64,000 bases of DNA, taken from positions 123,708,602 through 123,772,601 of the forward strand of contig NC_084665.1 of the NCBI RefSeq assembly GCF_028389875.1, in the 5' to 3' direction. The notes under the pieces were generated by a model. That model saw only the letters and a list, made by a program, of their open reading frames with translations, made no database searches and was not told the DNA's origin. This DNA is from Rhea pennata (taxonomy: Eukaryota; Chordata; Aves; Rheiformes; Rheidae). Shown here piece by piece: positions 22,301 to 36,200 of this stretch; positions within the stretch are counted from its first letter, which is position 1, and the number at the start of each line of letters is the position of its first letter. Made by a program: the position numbers and the translations under genes.

Positions 22301-25300
22301 CAATATCATTTGGTCTCAAGCTGGAACTAAAGTATGTTTTGGCATCATTACTAACTGTTAGCAGCGAATTCTGGAAACAGATGCAATTCTTGATATGTGT
22401 CCTAAATATAAAACACATTGCAAAAAAAAAAAAAAAAGCTCAGATAAAAATATATCTATACATCCACATATATTTGAGTGTGCTATTTCCTGCCTGTATC
22501 AGCAACAAATTTATTCCGTTTAAAAGCATTCCACTTGTTTCTTCTTTTCTGTATGTTTTAAATCCCCTATTTCAGGAATAAAACTCTTTCCCTTTGCTTT
22601 CATTTTTCCTGTTTATTTCCTTTCCCAACAGTAGTTTTAACTAAACGAAAAGGGCTTAAAGACACACATTGTAATAGTCAAACTTCTGAAGATCAGGCCA
22701 CTTTTATTTTACCTCCTAAATATGGGTGTAGGTGCCTAATTTGAGGCCACCCACACTAGAAAAATTTGGCTTCATCCTTGAAGGTATGAATCGTGCAACA
22801 TATCTTCTGGACAATTACTCCAATGAGAGATTTTACCCAGGAGAGAAGTTGCTACTGAAATCTTACACATCAGTGCCAAGGTGCTAAGATTCTTAGGTGG
22901 CACCATGTGGGCAGGAGACTAAAAATGGAAAAAATGCGGTAAGCAAAATCAATAGTACCACTGAAAAATAAAAAAGACAAGTTACAAGTTTAGGTATGGT
23001 AGAAAAATGACAGAGTTGTTTCTGAAGAGCACATGTTACAGAATCTCTCGAGCTTTCCAAAGGTCTTTACTTAGATGTACCTCGGTGTACCTCGCGGGGA
23101 AAGCAGCAAAAATTAGCTAGGAGAAATGGAGACAGAGACAACCTTGAGTCTCTCAGCTGCCATTAAAAAAAAAAAGAAGACAGAGTGAAAATTGTTACAG
23201 TCACCAAGAAAAACATCGCACTGTAGTGAATGTACCAGAAACGGAGCTGGCTTCTTGGGTTTGCCAAGAGCCTGAGACAATATTGCTGAAGCGTGAAGTG
23301 CCCGTTCATTTTAAGCACCGCGAACACAAGCGTCCTTGCTGGCAATGTCAGAGATATTAACTACGTCACTGCTCCCCAAAGCACGCCAAGAGAAAGAGAA
23401 CCGCACTATGAAGGCAGCACTAGGGTCTCCTCTTGTTTAAGGGTCCAGTCCCAAAATGTACTTAGCACCCACAGCAGTTAATGAAGTTAGCAGAAATTCA
23501 AGGATGCAACAGTAGCTACTGCAGAGGGTCACAATTTCTGTTCAGTCTGAGGGCTGTAAAGTTTTTTCAGCTCCCTAGAGGAGGATAGACAGCTTTTCTT
23601 TCGTAAAGTTAGTATCTTTCAAACAACAACTCCAAAAGAAAAGAAAATCAGTATTTTAAAAATCACATGAAAGTAATATTAAACAAAACCCGTTTTTTTA
23701 AAAAAAATGTTAATTCACATTTAAATTTAGAAATCTAAGATGACAATCAGTACAGGAGCTTATAAAAAAAAATCATATCTCTGTGAGCCACTTTCTCATC
23801 AGAAATATGAACACTAAATCCAAAGTTTCAGCTAGTGCTGCTTCCTTTATATATGCTTGCTTTATTTTAAGATTTGTAGGCTTGCAAGAATGAACTTAAA
23901 TTGTATAAAGAAATGTGTATTGCCACTGATCAGGGCATGGCCAGAATTCACATGTTGGATTTTCACTTGTCAGCCCTCAGTGAACTGGGAGAACAGGAAC
24001 ATTTCTTATATTCATATCATTCCCACTAAGGCCCAGGATGGTCCAAAATGATTCTACACTGGGAGATAAATTAATGGGGAAGTTTGGCTACACTGAAACT
24101 AGTGAACAGCACATGGTAAAGGTCCGTTCACTAGCCCTAAATCCAGCTGCTATGGCCTGGCCACCATAATATTAAATCCTCTTGGGCTCCACAACAGGGT
24201 GGTTGCCTCCCAGCACCCCCTGCCAATGGGTTCTGCACTGAGCTAAATTCCCAACCATGCCTGGGAGCTGCTTGGGAAGCTGCTAGCTAACCCCAGTCAA
24301 AACTAGTCTGGGAACCATACTAGCAAGTTAAGAGTATAGGTGTTTAACAGCACAGGCTGTTAAATTTATTAGTAAAGACATTCCCATATGGCCATTTGAC
24401 TTCAGAGGACCGGGCCTGCAAATTTCTTTTGTTTATTGGCTGAGCCGAGTGTTTCCCTCAAGTCAGTCTGTCCCCATTCAGTAACACAGTAAACACAAAG
24501 ACAGCAAAATTCATCATGAGCTCGGCCCAATGTACGGGAAGGAAGAGTTTGTGCACAGTGGCATGGGAAGGCCAGCTTCCCGCATTTACGCCATTCATGG
24601 CGACACACCACAAATACACAAACACGACTATTTGTGAAGAGTGTCAGCCTGGGGCTGGAAAAGGCAGGCTCGGTAATTTGTACTGCCGTTTAACTTTTAA
24701 TTTTCTTTCTTTTGTCATATAAGCATTTGTCAAAGGCAGTCAAAGGCATAGGGTAGGTTCTTTCATAGACAGCACTGTACGTATTAATGTCATCTCTCTA
24801 GGGCAAGTCCTCCAGTTCCTTAAAACTTTGATTTTTTAAGTTTTCCTCAAGTGTGAAGCAAAAAGGAAGATGCTATTGCATTCAGGCACAAGCATGAGCA
24901 GGTCCAGGAACAGTGTAGGAGAAGGAGAAGTCTTCCCTTCTCAAGAACATTCTCAACAATAAACTCAAGCTCAAACTCGGAGAGCTCAAGGTAGAAACAG
25001 GTCAGGGTGAGGCAGACACAGGGTGGATTAAGCCAGGACGTAAGTGTGATGAGGCTGTCATAGGGATACATTGATGGGACAGCTAACTCATCTCTTTGAG
25101 ATTCACCCCAAAACAGACTTCCAGAACTGACATGTTTATATGTGAACTTCTCACTTAGACTTTCTTTGGAGTCAACTGACAGAGACAGGCACTTCTAAGG
25201 CATTGCTAGGGACCGGGACAGCTCATCCACAGACTCACAGGCAAACTGTGTCCTGCAAATGCTAGTTTCTCCCCACTGACTCTTAAAAGGAGCTCATGGT

Positions 25301-25948
25301 GACCATCTCAGATGTGGATGTCTACACTGCAGACACCCATACTCAGAGGAGGCCACACCTCCTTTGGCTACTGTCTAACAGCCTTCTGGTGACTGCAGGA
25401 ACAAATCCAACCTCTAGTCCCTGCCCAGAACCTTGCAGGCACAGAAGACTTGCTGGATCGATCCCAAAGCTTTATGTAAAATGACTATGATGTGTATCTT
25501 TATGAATCATATACATTAATTACATAATAGACACTCACGCTCCCCATCCCACATGCAGTTTGGTTATGCACAGGGCACAAAGACTGTGAGTGCATTAACT
25601 ATGAATCATGCAATAAGACTACATCCCTGAGGCAAAACTCTTTCTAAAATGACCATGTTCATATGTTCCCATGGTTTCCACTACAATATTATTTAATTAA
25701 TAGTATTAATCGGCTAGACCACCAACTTTTACTGCCTTTTCTGGAAGTCTCAGCAGACAGGTATTTTAAGAAAATAAAGGAAATGAATTCAATGAATTCT
25801 GTTTTTATGATTGAGTTGGTGCAATAAGGTAAGTCAGTCACATGGCCTCCTGAGCCTGTATTTATCTGTTCTTGATAGGAACATGAGACTTATGCACTAG
25901 AGAGATCACTGGTTCAAAAGTTACATGAGTTTTGCCAGCTGGTCTTTA

Positions 25949-25982
25949 TTTTGTTTTGTTTTGTTTTGTTTTGTTTTGTTTT
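25949..25982. repeat. (TTTTG)n microsatellite
   Basis: Six TTTTG units followed by TTTT. No SINE or LINE body is recognised next to it. Confidence 0.9.
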
Positions 25983-27710
25983 CCCCAGCTATTGCTATTG
26001 AACGCTGCCCAAATATGCATGAAATATCATCACTTACTTGTATGACACTGCAAATACAGGACTAGCCGCCATCCGGAGAATAGAAGACAAATACTTGAAG
26101 TCTAACACCTACACAGCTGTGGGAACTCATTTGCACGTGCTTGAAGCATGCATGCAAATATTTCAGTTGTGCAAAGAAATCAGGTATGTGTCTATACACT
26201 AAGGTGACCAGCTCAGCCACATTAGCCCAGCCTGCCAGAACGAGTCCTTAGGGCTGCAGCATGCTATTCTTTTCCCCTCACACACGACTAGGAGAACCAT
26301 ATGAATTGCTGGGGCAGTAACTACCCCAACACCTCGTTCCTACAGCCCCAAACCTCTTCTGCTGTATGACTTGGTCTGTGATCAAAACTCAGGCATGCTC
26401 AGCACAGAACAGGTCATGCATCCATGCCGGGACAGGGAGTACCACTGGCATATTGGGATACAAACATTCCTGGTCACAGGACTATCACCACCAACGGCTC
26501 TTGAGAGCTCTTACTAACATTATGGTCAGGAACCACTACTTTGAAGGACACACTACTGTATTAGTTGACATGCTTTAAATTGCAAGCACAACTTAACCAG
26601 TGGTTGAGGCAAAGCCATGGAGGCCTGCAAAAAGGCTGGGCAATATAAAGTTGGGGAAGGTAGGAAGCTCTGAGCCTGCAGGTGTGACATGTGAGGCCTA
26701 AGGGTTACCCAGGATTCCTCCTTCTGCATGATGTAAAGCAACAGGCAGTAAATGTGGCATTCATTAAAATTACCTTGTATATTTTTAACAGCCTCGATAA
26801 TCAGATTTCTGCCACTGTATTGGGAAGCAAAGTTTGTTTTTGTTCAAGGCCTTGTAAAACTCTAATTTCTCCCCCATGCTCTGGGAGTGTCTGAAGTTTC
26901 CTAGTGCTCTTAATAGTCATTTTTTACCCCTTCAAAATTCTGTTCCCTTCTGAAAGATACATTAACTGAGGGGAGATCTGGTTTTGTCAGTGTGAGGGAT
27001 AAACTGGTTGCTACAATGGGCAGCTTTAAACCTCCATTTCTCTCTACACATCATACACATGGGGGCCAGATCCTGCCCTCGCTCACTGTGGCGCTGCAAT
27101 GAAATTTTCTACTAGGTAGAAAACCTTGAGAAGAACTACAGAGTTTCCAGTATGAGCTACAGTGCAGCTCCTTGCTGCCTAAGAGTCAGATCTCATCTCC
27201 GACCTAAGAAAGCCATTGCTGTAATTCTGAACTTCCACAAATTCTACAGATAACCCCCAGCACTGGGGCAGACCAAAGCCCTCTTCTTCATTTCAGAAGC
27301 TACCCTGAAGCAAGTCTCCCATGCTGGGAAAAGGCGAGAACATTGTGGGGGGCACTGGTTGACCCCCAAAAGAGGAAGGGCAAGAAGAGTGAAGGAAACC
27401 TACCATAGAGCATAACCCAAAAGTTCAGTGTACGGCCACTTAATGCGTACAGCTAGCTCTTTTAGTCATGCTGCCCGTGCCCACATGCGAGGCGCTCACG
27501 TCTGAATGCACACAGACAAGCGAGGGCCGCAGGGCAAGCAAGCTGCCGTACAGCTGCTGCGGTCCCAGCGGAGCCCTTCCCGGAGGTATCGCTGGGGGCA
27601 AAACTGCAAAAATAACCGATTCGACAACGCAGCCTGCCAGGAGACTCCCAACTCAAAGGGAACCTGTTTCAGGCCAAGCAAAGCACTTCCTTCGAATCAA
27701 GCCCATCCAG

Positions 27711-27737
27711 TTTTTTTTTTTTTTTTTTTTTTTTTTT
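27711..27737. repeat. Poly-T run
   Basis: Twenty-seven T in a row, in a mildly GC-rich neighbourhood (27.46-27.85 kb). Open frames across it encode polyphenylalanine or polylysine and are artefacts. Confidence 0.85.
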
Positions 27738-28793
27738 GAACCGAGCCAGCACTGCGATGGGACCCCACAGGAACCTGCTCCACTGCACTGCGACCCGTGG
27801 CCACACAAGCCCATTTGGCCTCCCCGAGAAAGCAGCGAGCGCTAGGACCACAGAGGGCTTTGCAGCTGCTTGCCTGCAAAACGAAGCTTCCCCCTCCAAG
27901 GTGAAAGAAATAAGGAGTCTGTGCTAACCAAATCCTACACGCCTGTTGGCCAAGGTTCAGCTTGTCAGTGATGCAGCTCAGTGGAGGGATCAACATTTGC
28001 AGTTCTACGAGCTTGGTGGAAGGGGAAAACAAGACAGAAAGCAATTCACCTGGCTGGGAGTCAAACAGGTGCATGGCAGCAGGATCCCAGATTATAATAA
28101 TATCTTGCAAACATGGAAAAAATAGATGTAATAAGACTGATTCTTTGGTTTTTACTAATGAATCATAAAGGCTTGCTTTACATTACACATGCTTTTTGGC
28201 ATACGTTGCTAATATTCCCATACTTGCGAGGCTGGAGTTTTAATAGCGAGACACCCTCCCCTAAGGTTCCTCCTTTTTGGCAGGATGCACAAGGTGACTG
28301 TGTGCCATGACAGGCTCTACCTTACTGTGGGGTAATCAGATTACTCTGCACAGCTGGTTTTATCACTGGGACTGAATTGCACAGTATGCAAATGTACATT
28401 TGCTCAATAAAAAATGTCTCAGTTCCTAGCTGCTGTCTCATCTAGGTTCCTAAACATATTTCCTCACTCCTGTATCATTCCAAAGCCCAATTTGTCCAAT
28501 CTTTACCCAAAAGTGACTCAGCTAGTTTCTGATAGGCATCTTAAATACACAGTAACTAAGGAAATAGGCTTTCTTGAGCTACTGGATTGAAATGAGAGAG
28601 AAGGAACTTTAGTCTGAAGTATTCAAGGCATCTAACTGTCAGGATATCTAATGTCACACACAATACAAAAGCAAAACATTTTACGAGAATCACCAAAAAA
28701 TAGAGTATCACAATTACTTTAAAGCATGTAAGCGAACGTCCTCTTGCAGGGCAAAAAATAAAAGAGAATTTGATCATAGAACCAGATTCACGA

Positions 28794-28807
28794 TATATAT
28801 ATATAAA
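28794..28807. repeat. (TA)n run
   Basis: Short TA dinucleotide run followed by an A-rich stretch, about 240 bases downstream (on the gene strand) of the 162-bp exon. Confidence 0.7.
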
Positions 28808-28883
28808 AAAGGAAAATTTATCTGATCTGAAATGGACCTAGAGACATGCAAACAGATCCACACACAGCAGCTCTTCCACTTCA

Positions 28884-29297
<414 letters not shown>

Positions 29298-29299
29298 TC

Positions 29300-29560
29300 A
29301 GCGCTATGAGGGGTGGGAGGGCAACGAACCGCAACCCGCTCCGCACGGACCCTGCTCCCGTGCTCCTCGCTCCGCGGCAGCATCTCGGGGCAGCAGCGAG
29401 CAGCGCTTGAAAAGGTACCGCTGCCGCTCTGCAAACCCCTCGCGTCCCTCGTCCGGGTCTAACAGAGCGTTAGACGGTAAGGTTGGGGCCGGCCGCTTCT
29501 CGTGGGCACGGAGCGATAAGCGGAGAGTGGAGGAGACGCCCGGGCACGCTGCCGCCACGC
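29300..29560. promoter_or_regulatory. CpG-rich patch upstream of the 162-bp exon
   Basis: CpG-dense sequence 90-350 bases before the exon on the gene strand; further CpG sits at 28910-29030 after the exon. The exon thus lies within an approximately 650-base GC-rich zone. Possible intragenic regulatory element; function unknown. Confidence 0.45.
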
Positions 29561-29569
29561 TCAGGAGCT

Positions 29570-29870
29570 GACTTCAGAGGTGGGGAAGACTCTGAAGTTA
29601 GTACTTGGCATGTCTGTCAAGCAGTTATCCAGTTAAAACATTACACAGAAGTGTTTTCAGCGCTGAAAAGGCTGTCCAAGAAGGAAAATGGCATTAATCT
29701 TAGCAGCATCTGGCCAAAAATGTCCCATCTGGACGCTGGCCCAATTACCTACAGTCACCTTATTTTCAACAATATGAAGCCAAATGATTCGGGGCAATTT
29801 TTGGAAGCCAAAGATGCCTTTTGCCGGACTTGCCCTGGCTTATTACGGCGGAAATGATTTTAAGGATAAA
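29570..29870. other. Candidate conserved non-coding element
   Basis: Three hundred bases of complex, balanced sequence free of simple repeats, 360-660 bases upstream of the 162-bp exon on the gene strand. It has the look of a conserved element, but conservation cannot be judged from this sequence alone. Confidence 0.2.
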
Positions 29871-30456
29871 TACCGTTTATTTTTTTGCTGAAGCTCTGGT
29901 GGATTGCAGTGAGCGAGAAAGAGGAAGGGTTAGTTTTATCTGCTGGTTTGGGGATTTGCAAACCATTTGCTCTTAGTTCATGTCTAGTGATAAAGCTACC
30001 ACTGAATTCCTCATAAACTATTATTTTTAGTCTCTTTGCATTGATGAATGCAAAGCACTTTCAACCAAAAAGTTTGGTCGGGGCCCTGCACAGGAAACAG
30101 AAAACTGTCTCTGAACTGGTTGATAGAAACCGTTGCACTTTCTTCCCAATTATCCCAATATTTTCAGTGAAGCACATCAGGTCCACTGTCTGGAGAACCT
30201 GCTATATTTGAGCAGCGTCTTAAGGCCATGCTTTGTAGACAGAAATGTGATAGCCACATGGCACAAGCAAAGGCATTTTTTTCAGGAAATCCATCTTTTT
30301 TTTTTTTCTTTTTTTAACTCATTTCTCTGCTCTTCCACACAGCAAAACCTTGTAGCTTCAGCTATTTCTTGTTTATTTTTTCTGTTCAGACACGATTTGT
30401 TTGAAGAGATGTCTGGAAAGCAGATACTTCCTCATAGCAAAATAACCATACAGATT

Positions 30457-30495
30457 AAAAAAAACAAAAACAAAAAAAAAAAAAAAAAAAAAAAA
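30457..30495. repeat. A-rich/poly-A run
   Basis: Almost pure A for about 39 bases with two single C. Confidence 0.85.
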
Positions 30496-30980
30496 CTCTT
30501 TCCAATTTAATTTTAAGAGGATTTTCCCTGAGTTTGCCATTTATATTAGAGCTGTGTAATATAAATGGTTAACATAAACTCTCCTCAGAAACCTGAAGGA
30601 CACTTGATCATTAAATGTAATGAACTTCTTTGTTTTAACAATTTCAAGGCTAGGGTTGTATAGATTGGCGCAGGTTCAAATCTGACTGACTGCTGGTTGT
30701 TATATCTGATATCGACATATTTCTCTGCCTCATTCCACTACTATAATTCACCATTCAGTCAATGGTAAATGATCTTCAACTGGGAACGGAAAGCCTAGGC
30801 TTGCTGGGAAAACAATCTTAAAATTAATGATGTGTCAGGAGCAGAATCTCAAATCCAAGCTCCTTCAAACTCCAAGAGGTTTTCAATCTCTGTTACTAAA
30901 TCCAGAAGAGAGTCCATTAAAATTTTGATTTTAGGTCAGCTCCAACGCTGGAAGGAAATTATATACCAGGTAAAGGCAGA

Positions 30981-30999
30981 CCAAAAAAAAAAAAAAAAA
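30981..30999. repeat. Poly-A run
   Basis: Seventeen or more A in a row; a T-rich tract also occurs at 31430-31457. No repeat body was identified. Confidence 0.75.
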
Positions 31000-31599
31000 T
31001 CATGGGAGAGGATGTTTTCACAGAATTTTGGTCTAGGATGGTGAAAGCCTCATGACAGGAACTGCCTTCTGGAGGTTCGTGCTGCTTCTCATTGTGCAAC
31101 CGTCACGGAAGAGAAGATCTTGAGCGTCTCTGGCACTATCACCGCTTTGCACATCCAAGCCAGATTTGTTTTTACATTTAACACCCTTAATTCAACAAGT
31201 GTGGGTGCTTGGGAGGACACAAGAGGGATGATGTACTGTAAAAAGCGATCAGGCTCACAAAGTCTTCCAAAATAATAAGTAATCTGTTGCCCTGTCAGAG
31301 GTAGAATACAAAGCTGGAGGGACCACGAGGCTGACCTGGCAGCATTTCTGATATTCTTAGAAAATTCAGCTTAAATTTACACATTGGCTCTATTACTCAT
31401 CCTAATTTCACTGTCACATTAGCATATTTCTTTTTCTCTTTTCTTTTTTTTTTTTTAATGTTTGGTTCCAGTTCTTGAAGAGTGCAACACCGTGAGTTTT
31501 CAAACCGCAAAGTATTTTAGAGGCAGGGAAAGAAGAGGGTAGACTCCCGAGGAAGACACCATACTGCAAATGAACCGCACTCCCGAACGCTACGAGTTT

Positions 31600-32060
31600 C
31601 ACCGGCTCCTGCAGTAAACGCCCTAAAACCAGGCTCTCCCGAGAGCGGCCAGGGGCCCGCTCGGAGGCGGCTTGCAGGCCGAGGCGGGCGCACGTAGCAC
31701 GTGCAGGAGGGCGCCTCGCTTGGGCGAAAGCGCACCCAGCGGCAAGGCTCGAGCCCCGCGGCAAGGCGAGCAGAGCCCCGGGCAGGAGCCGAAGAGGCAG
31801 AGGGGCCGCCCCGAATTTCTGCTCTCCCCAAATCTAGAGCCGTTTCTAAGAGGCATCCTCCTTCTGCAAACGTTTCTGTCACGCCTGCGCGAAGAAGAGC
31901 GCTGCGTTTCGCAGCAGCCGTTCGCACCGGGGCGTACCGGGCCCGGGCGACGAAACGCGGACCGCGCGGCGGCCGAAACGAGCCGGCGGCGACGAGCCTC
32001 AGCTAACGCGCGCGCAGCTCCTTCCCGCCGGCGCGGCCGTGGAAACCTCTGCGGAGCGGG
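31600..32060. promoter_or_regulatory. Strong intragenic CpG island
   Basis: About 55 CpG by eye count in roughly 420 bases, with observed CpG near the GC expectation, as in unmethylated promoters. It lies 2.4 kb upstream of the 162-bp exon on the gene strand. No TATA box or recognisable first exon stands beside it, on either strand. Candidates are an intragenic alternative promoter giving a Runt-less C-terminal RUNX2 transcript, an antisense RNA promoter, or a Polycomb/enhancer island. Confidence 0.65.
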
Positions 32061-33134
32061 ACACGCTGCCGACTGCGAGCTGCTTCGTCTCTAGATTCAC
32101 TGAGTTTGCGACCCTCACTGTCCGTGGTTTACCGCAACCATCTCTGCAGGCTTTTTAAGAACGAGTCTAAGATTGCACGGACTGTATGCAATTAAAAAAA
32201 CCCAACCCTCCCAGGGACCCACTTCTCCCATCTATTACAGTGGCTTTCCAGCACGGCAGCTTCTCTGCCTTCGTTGGAAATGTCCTGAGCTGTCAAAAGA
32301 GAGAAGAAAAAGACCTTAGGCAGCCCCGAGGAACTAGGTTTTCTACTGCTTCGCCACTGAATAATGAAGCATGCTGATTTACTGTAGGAAAAGCTCCTTC
32401 TCCCGTTTCCCGAGCTGGAAGAGCGCGCTAGAGCACACTCGGCGGCGCGCGGCTTCGCGCCGTCCGGCATGGCAAGCCCGAACGCCGCCGGTGTGCCTGC
32501 ACCTCGCGCAATCGCTCTCGCTTAGACGCAGCTGTCAGCTTTAAAAGCAAGATAGCCCCGGCTGGGAGCTTAGCAAAGCCAAGCGGATTTTCTGCATGAG
32601 TAAATGCACCGCTGTAATGCCCCCCCGCACCCAACAGCAACCTCCTTCTCTCTCCTGATGGTTTCTTAGGCGTACTTAAAAGCTCAGGGCTTGCTCTGGA
32701 CTGCCCAGCTCCACACTGCCAGGTCCTGCGGTGCACCAAGGTACATCTCACCCCCTAACCTAGCTTGTTCTAAATGCACTGTGCCCATCCAGCCACAGCT
32801 GTAGGGTTGCTGTTTCAAACCCGGCTTGCGGCCGACAGTCTCGGAGAACAGGCACCCGAAGCAGCCTGTAAAGACATTCTTAAACTCCTGATGTTGGCTT
32901 TAAGTTACCTGGGAATCTTATATCAGGATGAATCACGCTCTTAACAAAAAACCTGGACTCGCTCCACAAACCTCCAATGCACTTGGGTCTGGGAGGCAGA
33001 TGCTTTGCAACAGCGCTGCAGCGAGAGCAGGTTTTTGCCTTCTCGCAGCCTTTGCAGAAGGAAAGTATATGGCCTCTTGCCCCACAAGTCCTGAAAAGAG
33101 GGGTTAAGGAGGACCCAGCTGGTACTGGAGGACT

Positions 33135-33206
33135 GGCCTAGGATGGAGGTTGGATTAGATGATCTCCAGAGGTCCCTTCCAACCTCAACCATTCCGTGAT
33201 TCTGAG
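33135..33206 (+). mobile_element. CR1 LINE 3' end fragment
   Basis: Matches the 3' terminus of avian CR1 (GATGATCTCCAGAGGTCCCT, then CCAACCTCAACCATTCCGTG and ATTCT). It is plus-oriented, strongly 5'-truncated (about 70 bases recognisable) and ends near the typical ATTCTGTG-type tail. It may extend somewhat to the left. Confidence 0.85.
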
Positions 33207-36200
33207 TACTGGATCCTCTGTCCAAGGAGCCAACGCCGCCTTCTGCAGCCAGCCTTCCCACCAGCATAACTTTGTCCCTAAGGGCCACCTCAGCCTGACA
33301 GCTGAGGGGGGACCCTCCACTAACTTTAAGGCAAGCCAGCTCCGAATCCTTTCAAGCTGCTTTCTACAACCCTAAAAAGGAGGAATGAGAGAGGAAGGGC
33401 AGAGAGGTGACAAGGTAGCAGTGGGAAATTTTTAAAAAGCAAAACAACGAAAAAAATTGCACCGGACCTGCTTTCGAGTGCTGTTATTTCAGTTACTGAA
33501 CTCACAGATCACCTATAGATCAGATGGTGCCATGGTGGTGATGGAGCATGAAACCTCACTTAACTCCCAGTTTATAGCTCGCGCAGCCGGGATGCCGCTG
33601 CTCGCGTGGACTGCGCTCTCGCCCTTCTGCCTGCGGCTTTTCCCGGCCCATACAAGCTAGTCCTCACCTGGTTGTGTTTTAGAAAAACAAGAGTTTCCCT
33701 CATCTCACGTGGAGCAACCGACCAATACAATAATTCAATGCCTGAATAGGGAGGTAATTCGATACGTGAGCGAGTCGTTTCAGTTCCATTAGCAAAGGGA
33801 GGGGGAAAAAGGAAAAAAGCAAATATACCAGTATCCAAATGCGAACAGACAGGATTCCTGATTTACAGGCACTAAGCAGGGTTCAAATTGAATCTGCATT
33901 GCCTCAGCAAAGGCATCTGCTTATTGGACGATTTGTTTTTTAATGACCCTTCAATGTTGCTTTTGCAGGATACTAGTTAAAATGCCATGTTGAATAAGGG
34001 CAACTCTGTGCCTTGTACTGCCATGGCCCAGTCTCGCAGAGGTTTAGGGCTGTGCTGTGATTTGTAAAACTTGTATTCCGATACTCTAGGAAAATAAACA
34101 CAGTCCAGACACAGAAAAGAAATGCAAGAGTGAACCCAAAAGTGCTGAGTTCTTTCATACTCAGGTGTGGGCTGGTCAGGCTTTAAATATTACGTTGGTT
34201 TAATCATGCAGTAACTATGCAACACCTCAAGTGGAACGAAACAAAAACAGTTTATGTGCTTACAAGTAATAATATGGATTTTGTCATAGGAAACCAGTAT
34301 TTATTGTTTGGACTGTTAGGAATTAATTAGTTTCCCTAAATTACTAGGTAAAAAGATTAAGAAACAGAGGTACATCTAAAAGAATACTTGCTTCATTCCA
34401 ACAAAAGTAATAAAAAAGCCTTTGTTTTTCAGGCAAGGGTCTATACCTCTTTTAATACCACCCACACCATATGAGTGCAACGACGTGCTAAGAAGCCAGC
34501 GGACAGTTCCCACTGGTGCAGACAGGCAGCGCGAGCACCCAACATGCACACATCTCGCAGTTTCCCGTGGTCACCCAAGGGCTGCCTCCCCCGAAACGTA
34601 AACCTTGTCTCTCTCTGGCATGAGGTGCGCGGCACGGCACATCCCTTCGTCCCAGGAGAACACAGAGCGACCGTCAGCAAAAGCGTCCCACGTTTTGGGG
34701 GACCATCAAAGCGCGTGGCAGCTTCTGCAGCTTAGGATCGGCACCTTGAGGAGCACCAAGAAGCCTGGTGGGGAAGTCAGGGCGCTTCCCACCTGTAACA
34801 TGCCCACGCCGCTCGTCTTACTACACAGGAGGACTACCAGAGCTCTCACGTTGCCTTCGAGGGCTGGATGGGCACTTCTAACCCAAGGAGGCGATGAGGA
34901 TGGGGAATAACATGGCAAATACTGATGGCATCAGGCCACAGCACAGCCCCCTACTCACTGCAAACGTTAATAAGCAGAAGGAGCCCTCACTGCTTTGGGG
35001 GAAATGAGAGCATCTTGCGATCCTCAAGTGTCCCATGCCTGCGAGCCTATCTGCAAGGCACGCAGATAGTCCGTAACAGCTGGGAAAGTCAGCCCTGCTT
35101 CCTCGGTTCGACTCACTTCCCTCTGTCCCACCAGCGCCACTTCTTTCCTCTCTCAGTTCAGTCGCAGCTGGCACAGTACTCCCGGCTTTCAACTGCTGAC
35201 TCTTAAAATTGCAGAGCGGACAGTGAACACCACGCGGCTTTGTCTACAGCCAGGCTTATTTGAACCTCATCTGAAGTTTTCACCTCCAAGATCCGTAAAT
35301 GCTGGTGCTGGTACGTAACGAGGCAGAGAAATACTCTATTAATCAAACCCAGCAGAATATTTGCTACGGGAGGCATTTAGGGGAATGAGAATAACATATG
35401 AAGTTACACTTAGCTGGGAAGAAAATCACAAGGGGATCTCAGTTCACGTGCTTCAGGGCATAAGTTGCTCACCAGATGGGGTCAGGAAAAAATTCACCCT
35501 CCTTCGCTCCTAGATATAGTGTTGCACAACAGGTAAACTATGGAGGTACAACAAAAAGGAGAGGAGCTGATTATAGCCCCACATTTCCTCCCCTGTTTTC
35601 CTGGGAACTGTCATGTCCCAAAACGCTGCCTGACAGACGAGAGTAGTTTAAAAACAAAAGAGGGGGTTAGTTTGGCAGTTCTCACCTAGATGATAGACAC
35701 CAGAGTCCTGACTTCGTATGTCCAACTAACAAAACACTAAGCCTGGCCAAAAAACCTGCTCTGGGAAGCTAGTGGGCAGCAGGTACCATATAATAAGTAC
35801 TATCGACATATGTAATATATTAAAAATACTTTACACTAGTTACAGCTAGACTTCTAGATCTGGAAGAACTTTGCCACAGCTCATGGGAACAATTTTTCTG
35901 TTTCAGTTCTCCGCATGTTTTGGTTCATACTAACCCACTTACTTCTGTTCCTTACTGCAAATTAATAAAGCAGTTGAACCTTAAAAAGAAGAAAAAGAAA
36001 GACGAAGAAAGCCACAACACTCTGTTAAAACCACTAAGTTTCAGCTGGTATCATGTCAAAACCACTTGAAACATGAAACCAGAAACCTTCCTAGGTTGAC
36101 TCAAAGACTATGTCTATACTAGGAGTGCTTTACCAATAAAGGAATACTGGTATATGGCCTTGGCAAACAACTCCTGGTATAGATGCAAGTACAGCAGCAA

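Noticed and set aside
30665..30700. tRNA-like T-arm motif GCAGGTTCAAATCTGA
   Set aside because: No matching acceptor, D or anticodon arms at the right spacing.
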